A DNA stretch of 11,200 nt from the NCBI GenBank assembly GCA_051883555.1, contig JBJETY010000025.1, forward strand, positions 1 to 11,200, read 5' to 3'. The position numbers were made by a program, and so were the translations under genes. The stretch comes from CAG-917 sp051883555 (GTDB lineage: Bacteria; Bacillota; Clostridia; Christensenellales; CAG-917). Below are positions 7,150-11,200 of this stretch, one piece after another. Position 1 is the first letter of the stretch, and every line of letters starts with the position of its first letter. The notes under the pieces are model-generated. The model was not told the DNA's origin, made no database searches, and saw only the letters and a list, made by a program, of their open reading frames with translations.

Positions 7150-7223
7150 TGGCAGGAGTAGTAGGAATCGAACCTACACCGAAGGAGTCAGAGGCCTTCG
7201 TGCTGCCACTACACCATACTCCA
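7150..7223 (-). tRNA. tRNA-Gln, anticodon CTG
   Basis: The 74-nt gene folds as a full cloverleaf read on the minus strand. Acceptor TGGAGTA pairs with TACTCCT except at position 1-72, which is U-U. The D stem is GTGT/GCAC with loop AGTGGCA. The anticodon loop CTCTGAC has anticodon CTG at 7191-7189 and reads codon CAG. The variable loop is CGGT, and the T arm is GTAGG-TTCGATT-CCTAC. The discriminator is G73, as usual for Gln, and the CCA is encoded. The anticodon stem has a C31-U39 mismatch at its loop end. Having a CTG isoacceptor suggests a separate TTG gene elsewhere. Confidence 0.93.
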
Positions 7224-7241
7224 TCGCTTCGGACAATAAGT

Positions 7242-7270
7242 ATTATAAAACATAAATTCGTTTTTGGCAA
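7242..7270 (-). promoter_or_regulatory. Promoter of tRNA-Gln
   Basis: On the minus strand, TTGCCA (7270-7265) and TATAAT (7247-7242) have a 17-base spacer. Transcription would start near 7235, about 12 bases before the mature tRNA 5' end at 7223. Confidence 0.8.
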
Positions 7271-7288
7271 TGGTTTTAACTCATTTGC

Positions 7289-7317
7289 TTGACAGAATCT
7301 TTTAGTATAATTAAAAT
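7289..7317 (+). promoter_or_regulatory. Promoter of the ACT/UPF0210 operon
   Basis: TTGACA (7289-7294) and TAAAAT (7312-7317) lie 17 bases apart. The nearby TATAAT at 7306 would leave only 11 bases and is less likely. Transcription would begin near 7324, giving a leader of about 15 nt that carries the AAAGG ribosome site (7326-7330). It diverges from the tRNA promoter, with 18 bp between the two -35 boxes. Confidence 0.75.
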
Positions 7318-7338
7318 TTATTAATAAAGGAAAACAAT

Positions 7339-7605
7339 ATGAAAGCTATAGTATCGGTTTTAGGAAAAGACAAAAAAGGCATAATTGCAAAAGTATCAAA
7401 CGCATTATACGAAAGCGACTGTAATATCTTGGATATTTCTCAGACGATAATGCAATCAAATTATTTTACAATGCTTATGATGGTTGAGACGGGAGAAAAA
7501 ACGATTTCGGAAGTAAACGAAACGTTAAGCAAAATTGCCGACGAAATGGCGGTTGAAATCCGTATTCAGCATGAAAACATATTTACTTCAATGAATTCTA
7601 TTTAA
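7339..7605 (+). CDS. ACT domain-containing protein, UPF0237 type (88 aa)
   Basis: A single free-standing ACT domain fills the protein. It opens with the beta strand MKAIVSVLGKDKKGIIAKVSNAL, where GKDKKGI is the turn that binds small-molecule ligands in ACT folds. The first helix follows, then NILDISQTIM and the strand YFTMLMMVE. ACT domains bind amino acids or related ligands and regulate enzymes or transporters; the relative GcvR regulates glycine cleavage in E. coli, but that role cannot be assumed here. The AAAGG site is eight bases before the ATG. The next gene begins eight bases after the stop. This ACT plus UPF0210 pairing is conserved in many Firmicutes and archaea, so the ACT protein is likely the sensor or partner of its neighbour. 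Confidence 0.92.
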   Translation: MKAIVSVLGKDKKGIIAKVSNALYESDCNILDISQTIMQSNYFTMLMMVETGEKTISEVNETLSKIADEMAVEIRIQHENIFTSMNSI

Positions 7606-7613
7606 GGCGGCAT

Positions 7614-8960
7614 ATGATTCAGAACGACGTTATACAAACAATAGAAATGATAAAAGACCAACACCTCGATATAAGGACGATAACCGTTCATATATCTTTG
7701 TTCGACTGCATAAGCGACGACGTCGACACAGTCTGCAAAAAGGTGTACGGAAAAATTCTGAATAAAGCAGGGAAGCTTATCGAAGTCGCCGACTATATTC
7801 AAAGCAAGTACGGCATTCCTATCGTAAACAAGAGAGTATCGGTAACGCCAATCAGTCTTATAGGCGCGGCAAGCGGCGGATACAGTCAGATAGGTCTGAC
7901 TCTTGACAAGGTAGCCGAAGAAATAGGAATTGATTTTATCGGCGGATATTCTGCTCTTGTGCAAAAGGGAATGACGGAGAGCGAAAAGGATTTCATAAAA
8001 ACAATTCCTTACGTTCTTAAAAATACGAAGAAACTTTGTTCGTCGGTGAATATCGGCTCAACCAAAGCGGGAATAAACATGGACGCCGTCAGACTTGTCG
8101 GCAAGGCTATAAAAGAAACGGCGGAAATAACGGCGGACGAAGGTTGCATCGGTTGCGCGAAATTCGTTGCTTTTGCAAACGCCGTTGACGATAATCCGTT
8201 TATGGCAGGGTCGTTTAACGGCATAGGCGAAGGCGATATGGTTATCAACGTCGGCATTTCGGGACCGGGCGTAGTTAAAACCGCATTGACTCACGCAAAA
8301 GGGAAACCGTGCGACGAGATGGCGAATATAATAAAAAAGACGGCGTTCAAGATAACGAGAGTCGGCGAACTCGTAGCAAGAGAAGCGGCTCAGATGCTCG
8401 GCGGAACTTTCGGTATAGTCGATTTATCGTTGGCGCCTACTCCTAATCGCGGAGACAGCGTTGCGGAAGTCCTTGAAGAAATGGGCTTATCGCAGGTAGG
8501 TATTCCGGGTACCACCGCATGCCTTGCCATGCTCAACGACGCAGTTAAAAAGGGCGGCACTATGGCAAGCGCGCACGTCGGCGGTTTATCGGGCGCATTC
8601 ATTCCGGTTAGCGAAGACCTTGGCATGATTGACGCCGTAAACCAAGGGACGCTTTGCATAGAAAAGTTAGAGGCGATGACGGCCGTTTGTTCTGTCGGTC
8701 TCGATATGATAGCGATTCCGGGGGACACGTCGGCTGAAACAATTTCTGCAATAATAGCGGACGAAGCCGCTATAGGCGTTATAAATAATAAAACCACCGC
8801 AGTACGCATTATACCTGTTATCGGCAAAAAAGAAGGAACGGTGGAATTCGGCGGTCTGCTCGGCCATGCTCCTATTATGCCCGTGAAAAAGGGCGACAGC
8901 TCGGAGTTTGTGTTAAGAGGCGGAAGAATTCCCGCACCGATGCACAGTTATAAAAACTAA
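7614..8960 (+). CDS. UPF0210 / DUF711 family protein (PFL family, 448 aa)
   Basis: Recognised by its characteristic sequence: DIRTITVHISLFDCISDD near the start, KRVSVTPISLIGAASGG (73-89 region), DFIGGYSALVQKG, ADEGCIGCAKFVAFANAVDDNPFMAGSFNG, SGPGVVKTAL, DLSLAPTPNRGDSVAEVLEEMG, GTTACLAMLNDAVKKGG, and the end GGRIPAPMHSYKN. Length matches the family. It is annotated PFL family because its fold recalls pyruvate formate-lyase and related ten-stranded barrels. I do not see the glycyl-radical motif, and no activity is established as far as I know. No signal peptide or membrane segment is visible, so it should be cytoplasmic. An AAGG run overlapping the ACT gene's stop serves as its ribosome site. 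It ends the two-gene operon, 12 bases before a terminator. Confidence 0.95.
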   Translation: MIQNDVIQTIEMIKDQHLDIRTITVHISLFDCISDDVDTVCKKVYGKILNKAGKLIEVADYIQSKYGIPIVNKRVSVTPISLIGAASGGYSQIGLTLDKVAEEIGIDFIGGYSALVQKGMTESEKDFIKTIPYVLKNTKKLCSSVNIGSTKAGINMDAVRLVGKAIKETAEITADEGCIGCAKFVAFANAVDDNPFMAGSFNGIGEGDMVINVGISGPGVVKTALTHAKGKPCDEMANIIKKTAFKITRVGELVAREAAQMLGGTFGIVDLSLAPTPNRGDSVAEVLEEMGLSQVGIPGTTACLAMLNDAVKKGGTMASAHVGGLSGAFIPVSEDLGMIDAVNQGTLCIEKLEAMTAVCSVGLDMIAIPGDTSAETISAIIADEAAIGVINNKTTAVRIIPVIGKKEGTVEFGGLLGHAPIMPVKKGDSSEFVLRGGRIPAPMHSYKN

Positions 8961-8971
8961 AAACCTTGTAT

Positions 8972-9007
8972 AAAAGGCAGGCTGCGGTCTGTCTTTTTAT
9001 TTTTTAA
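8972..9007 (+). terminator. Terminator of the ACT/UPF0210 operon
   Basis: An 11-bp stem AAAAGGCAGGC/GTCTGTCTTTT with a TGCG loop, including two G-U pairs, is followed by a T-rich run. The G-U pairs would become A-C mismatches on the other strand, so it should act only in the + direction. Confidence 0.88.
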
Positions 9008-9049
9008 CGCGCGATAAAACCGCGGCAGCGTAAATGCAAGCGCGTTGAA
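9003..9049. repeat. Inverted repeat with AACGCGC/GCGCGTT arms
   Basis: Perfect 7-bp arms at 9006-9012 and 9040-9046 extend by three further positions (one wobble). The 27-base loop contains the palindrome CCGCGG. It lies between the upstream terminator and the antiporter promoter. It could be a protein binding site or chance; the sequence does not decide. Confidence 0.5.
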
Positions 9050-9085
9050 TGAAAATGTATAATGAAAAATGAAAACGGCTAACGT

Positions 9086-9114
9086 TTGACACTGCTAATT
9101 TACAGTGCTATAAT
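9086..9114 (+). promoter_or_regulatory. Full-consensus promoter with operator-like inverted repeat
   Basis: TTGACA (9086-9091) and TATAAT (9109-9114) match sigma-A consensus at all twelve positions with a 17-base spacer. Transcription would start near 9121, about 238 nt before the antiporter ATG. The spacer region holds CACTG (9090-9094) and CAGTG (9103-9107), an inverted repeat around a TAATTTA core. Its position over the promoter suggests a repressor site, but this is inference. Confidence 0.8.
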
Positions 9115-9246
9115 CGGTAGCATATTTAAAGAAGGGCAAAAGTTTGTTTTAAACTTTACGCGGAATCGTACGGCATAAACTCGGGGTAACGACGACGGCA
9201 AACGCGGTCTGAGATACGTCCGGTGCGATAAAAGTAATGAGCTGTC

Positions 9247-9318
9247 TGACGGAAATTTCGTCAAGGGCGGCAAAATCACAAAGAAAACGTAGCTAAGTCG
9301 AAAACGAAAAATTCCGTC
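9247..9318 (+). promoter_or_regulatory. Candidate structured leader element with competing helices
   Basis: A local hairpin can form between TGACG (9247-9251) and CGTCA (9259-9263). The same 5' arm can instead pair over distance: GACGGAAATT (9248-9257) with AATTCCGTC (9310-9318), leaving one bulged A. CTCCG (9318-9322) is also complementary to TGGAG (9348-9352), which includes the antiporter ribosome site. These alternatives could form a switch. I do not recognise a known riboswitch class, and the pairings are short. Confidence 0.3.
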
Positions 9319-9358
9319 TCCGACAAAGTAAAATAAACGCATCAAAATGGAGTAGAAA

Positions 9359-10738
9359 ATGGAATATTATACCGTTTTATTGCCGCTTGCAATGATATTG
9401 TTTTTGTCCAAGTTGTTTTGCATAGGTTGCAAAAAAATAGGGCTTCCGCAAGTGGTAGGTATGCTTTTAGTGGGCATACTGCTCAGTTTAATTAAATATA
9501 TTCCCGGTCAGACCGTTTTTACGTCAACGACGCTCGAAGGTTTATCCTTTATAGGCAAGATAGGCGTTATTCTGATTATGTTTTCGGCAGGAATCGGCAC
9601 GGATATAAAGCAGGTAAAAGCAACGGGAGTAGCTTCGGTGGTTATAACTCTTCTCGGAGTTATAGTTCCTTTCGCTTTCGGATTTTTAGTTGCGACGGCA
9701 TTTAACGGCGGTTATAACGATTGGTCCAGAACAACCGTTTTGTCAAACGTATTTTACGGTGTAATTCTTTCAGCTACGTCGGTAAGCGTAACGGTGGCGA
9801 CTTTGAAAGAGTTAGGAAAACTTCAAAGTAAAGTCGGAACGGCAATCGTATCGGCTGCGATACTCGACGACATAATAGGCGTCATACTCTTATCGCTCGT
9901 TATCGGAATGACAAAAGGCGACGGGGCGGACGCAGGAAAATCGACAGGGTTTGTAATTTTATATACCGTGCTGTTTTTCGTCGCGGCAATCGGCATCGGA
10001 ATGCTTCTGCGTTTTATTTTCAAGCGTATGGAAAAGAGATGGCCGCATAACAGACGTCTTGCGATATGGGGATTTGCAATATGCTTTTTCTATGCGTTTG
10101 CGGCGGAAAAATGGTTTGGCGTTGCAGATATAACAGGCGCATACATAGCGGGTCTTATGTTATCCGGACTTCACGAAGCAAATTATATCGACCGAAAGGT
10201 AGAAATAAATTGCTATATGATTTTTGCGCCGGTCTTTTTTGCGAATATAGGAATTAATACCGATTTCAGCGGAATAACCCTGGCAATGGCGGCGTTCGGT
10301 GTTTGCTATATTCTTGTTGCAATGCTTGGCAAGGTAATAGGCTGCGGCGTCGGGGCGCTTATTTGCAAATTCAATTTTAAAGATTCAGTTGCTGTCGGAG
10401 TCGGTATGATGGTCAGAGCCGAAGTAGTGCTTGTGTGCGCGCAAAAGGGCGTTGACTACGGTTTAATCGACCCGGCTATAATGCCGTTTGTTCTTATACT
10501 TATCATTGTGACAAGTTTCCTTGCTCCTTTGATTTTAAAGGCGTTTTATAAAAAGGAAAAACTTCCTACTCAGTTTTTAGACGGCGGCGAAAATATAGTA
10601 ACGTTAACTTCGGGAACGGTGACGGGCGAAAACGGCGAAGTGAAGCCAAAAGTTCTGAAAGTCGTAGACAGCGAAACTCAACTCGACGTAAGTTATCATG
10701 ACGACCATGAAAACAACAGTAAAAGCGAAGATAAATAA
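9359..10738 (+). CDS. Cation:proton antiporter, CPA2 family (459 aa)
   Basis: Integral membrane transporter expected to exchange Na+ or K+ for H+. There are about 12 hydrophobic segments across residues 1-405. The CPA2 core is clear: GLPQVVGMLLVGILL near the start, the unwound-helix motif SATSVSVTVATLKELGKL (138-155), and the adjacent aspartates Asp170-Asp171 in AILDDIIGV. Two aspartates there are typical of electrogenic NapA/GerN-like exchangers. GVGMMVRAEVVLV late in the protein matches the conserved MxxRGEV helix. After the last segment comes a cytoplasmic tail of about 55 residues, acidic and His-containing at its end (SYHDDHENN). The tail carries no RCK/TrkA_N domain, unlike KefB/KefC. 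GGAG at 9349-9352 sets the start. The gene stands alone, with its own promoter, long leader and terminator. Ion choice cannot be told from sequence. Confidence 0.93.
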   Translation: MEYYTVLLPLAMILFLSKLFCIGCKKIGLPQVVGMLLVGILLSLIKYIPGQTVFTSTTLEGLSFIGKIGVILIMFSAGIGTDIKQVKATGVASVVITLLGVIVPFAFGFLVATAFNGGYNDWSRTTVLSNVFYGVILSATSVSVTVATLKELGKLQSKVGTAIVSAAILDDIIGVILLSLVIGMTKGDGADAGKSTGFVILYTVLFFVAAIGIGMLLRFIFKRMEKRWPHNRRLAIWGFAICFFYAFAAEKWFGVADITGAYIAGLMLSGLHEANYIDRKVEINCYMIFAPVFFANIGINTDFSGITLAMAAFGVCYILVAMLGKVIGCGVGALICKFNFKDSVAVGVGMMVRAEVVLVCAQKGVDYGLIDPAIMPFVLILIIVTSFLAPLILKAFYKKEKLPTQFLDGGENIVTLTSGTVTGENGEVKPKVLKVVDSETQLDVSYHDDHENNSKSEDK

Positions 10739-10813
10739 AATCGGAAAACGGCGGTAAAAAGCGGTAAAACGTTTAATGCCGAAATAGTCGAAATAAAAGA
10801 TATATCGCTATGT

Positions 10814-10855
10814 AAAGAATGCGTTTTAAACGCATTCTTTTATTTTTTCTTTTTG
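10814..10855 (+). terminator. Terminator of the antiporter gene
   Basis: A perfect 10-bp stem AAAGAATGCG/CGCATTCTTT (10814-10823 with 10831-10840) with a TTTTAAA loop is followed by TATTTTTTCTTTTTG. It lies 75 bases after the stop codon. Confidence 0.9.
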
Positions 10856-11158
10856 TAAAGTAAACGATTATAAATAAAAGATAAATAACGGACTAAGAGA
10901 TAAATATCGGGCGGAAAGTAAAACGGATATAAAAACGCATAAAACAATAAACGAAAAGGCGAAGCAAGAGAGCGGAATAAAACGGCGGCGGTAAATAAAA
11001 ATTTATAATTTTTTAACGTCGGTTTTGGAAAATGAATTGTGAAATTTTTAAAAAATTTATGAAAGTTTTGAGAGCGTGTTTTAGAAAATTATTGATTACA
11101 TCGGCATAAAGGGGCATAAAATTCGTAAGCGTAAAATCCGCATTTAAAACGAGCAAAA
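10856..11158. other. AT-rich intergenic sequence, nothing recognised
   Basis: Purine- and AT-rich spacer with frequent AAAACG and ATAAA words. I see no protein-like frame, RNA gene or convincing promoter. An AT palindrome (about 11042-11058) is the only structure noted. Confidence 0.6.
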
Positions 11159-11159
11159 G

Positions 11160-11188
11160 AAAAAGACCCGAATAAATCGAGCCTTTTT
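11160..11188 (-). terminator. Minus-strand terminator of a gene beyond the right edge
   Basis: Read on the minus strand, AAAAAGGCTCGA pairs with TCGGGTCTTTTT over a five-base loop, complete if two G-U pairs are allowed, and ends in T5-C-T4. On the + strand the same two positions would be A-C mismatches, so the minus direction is favoured. It predicts a leftward gene ending just outside the window. Confidence 0.7.
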
Positions 11189-11200
11189 CTCAAACGTGGG

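Larger units (their letters stand above)
8961..9358 (+). other. Intergenic region and long antiporter leader
   Basis: This 398-bp stretch holds the UPF0210 terminator, an inverted repeat at 9003-9049, a consensus promoter at 9086-9114, and then about 240 nt of predicted leader before the antiporter ATG. A 19-codon frame starts at 9237 (MSCLTEISS then a basic tail) with only a weak ribosome site; I do not count it as a gene. Confidence 0.65.

Noticed and set aside
7306..7311. TATAAT at 7306 as the -10 box of the ACT operon
   Set aside because: It lies only 11 bases after TTGACA. TAAAAT at 7312 gives the normal 17-base spacing.
9237..9296. 19-codon frame in the antiporter leader (MSCLTEISS plus basic tail)
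   Set aside because: There is only a weak ribosome site and no run of regulatory codons or attenuator hairpin after it. It overlaps the candidate RNA structure instead.
9100..9345. 81-codon minus-strand frame opposite the antiporter leader (starts MMRLFYFVGDG)
   Set aside because: It shows no family resemblance, lies antisense to a predicted leader and ends inside the promoter. It is best explained as a chance frame.
9121..9358. Known riboswitch classes (ydaO/c-di-AMP, nhaA-I, fluoride, yybP-ykoY)
   Set aside because: I looked for their conserved cores as I remember them and found no convincing match. An Infernal search would settle this.

Overview
The window looks like chromosomal sequence from a low-GC Gram-positive bacterium, most likely an uncultured member of the Clostridia (Bacillota). 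Reasons: GGAG or AAGG ribosome binding sites, sigma-A type TTGACA/TATAAT promoters, an encoded tRNA CCA end, a cysE-cysS pair, an ACT/UPF0210 pair, and hairpin-plus-U-tract terminators. Coding regions are moderate in GC and intergenic spacers are very AT-rich. The order within Clostridia is a guess. No phage, insertion sequence, CRISPR array or defence system was found.

Left block (1-4955, + strand): the 3' part of ftsH (membrane AAA+ zinc protease, cut by the window edge), then cysE (serine acetyltransferase) overlapping it by 17 nt, then cysS (cysteinyl-tRNA synthetase) 24 nt later, then an FAD-dependent oxidoreductase of unknown substrate after 70 nt. I see no terminator between these four, so they may share a transcript. 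CysE makes the cysteine precursor O-acetylserine and CysS charges cysteine to tRNA.

Middle block (4956-7223): a bidirectional terminator separates the left block from a convergent two-gene minus-strand operon. That operon is a left-handed beta-helix acetyltransferase followed, with a TGATG overlap, by a PAT-like GNAT acetyltransferase. Its promoter places transcription start at or next to the ATG, which suggests a leaderless mRNA. Behind it lies about 540 bp of AT-rich, TTTAAA-rich repetitive DNA with no gene. A minus-strand tRNA-Gln(CTG) follows, with its own promoter and terminator.

Right block (7224-11200): a promoter divergent from the tRNA drives a small ACT-domain protein and a UPF0210 protein, a conserved pair of unknown function, ending in a terminator. 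A full-consensus promoter with an internal inverted repeat then starts a leader of about 240 nt ahead of a CPA2-family cation:proton antiporter, which also ends in a terminator. The last 350 bp are AT-rich and empty, except for a minus-strand terminator that implies a convergent gene beyond the right edge.

Most of the window is ordinary housekeeping content. The best candidates for something new are the antiporter leader, which can form alternative helices, the leaderless acetyltransferase operon, the U1-U72 mismatch in the tRNA-Gln, and the repeat-filled spacer at 6720-6960.
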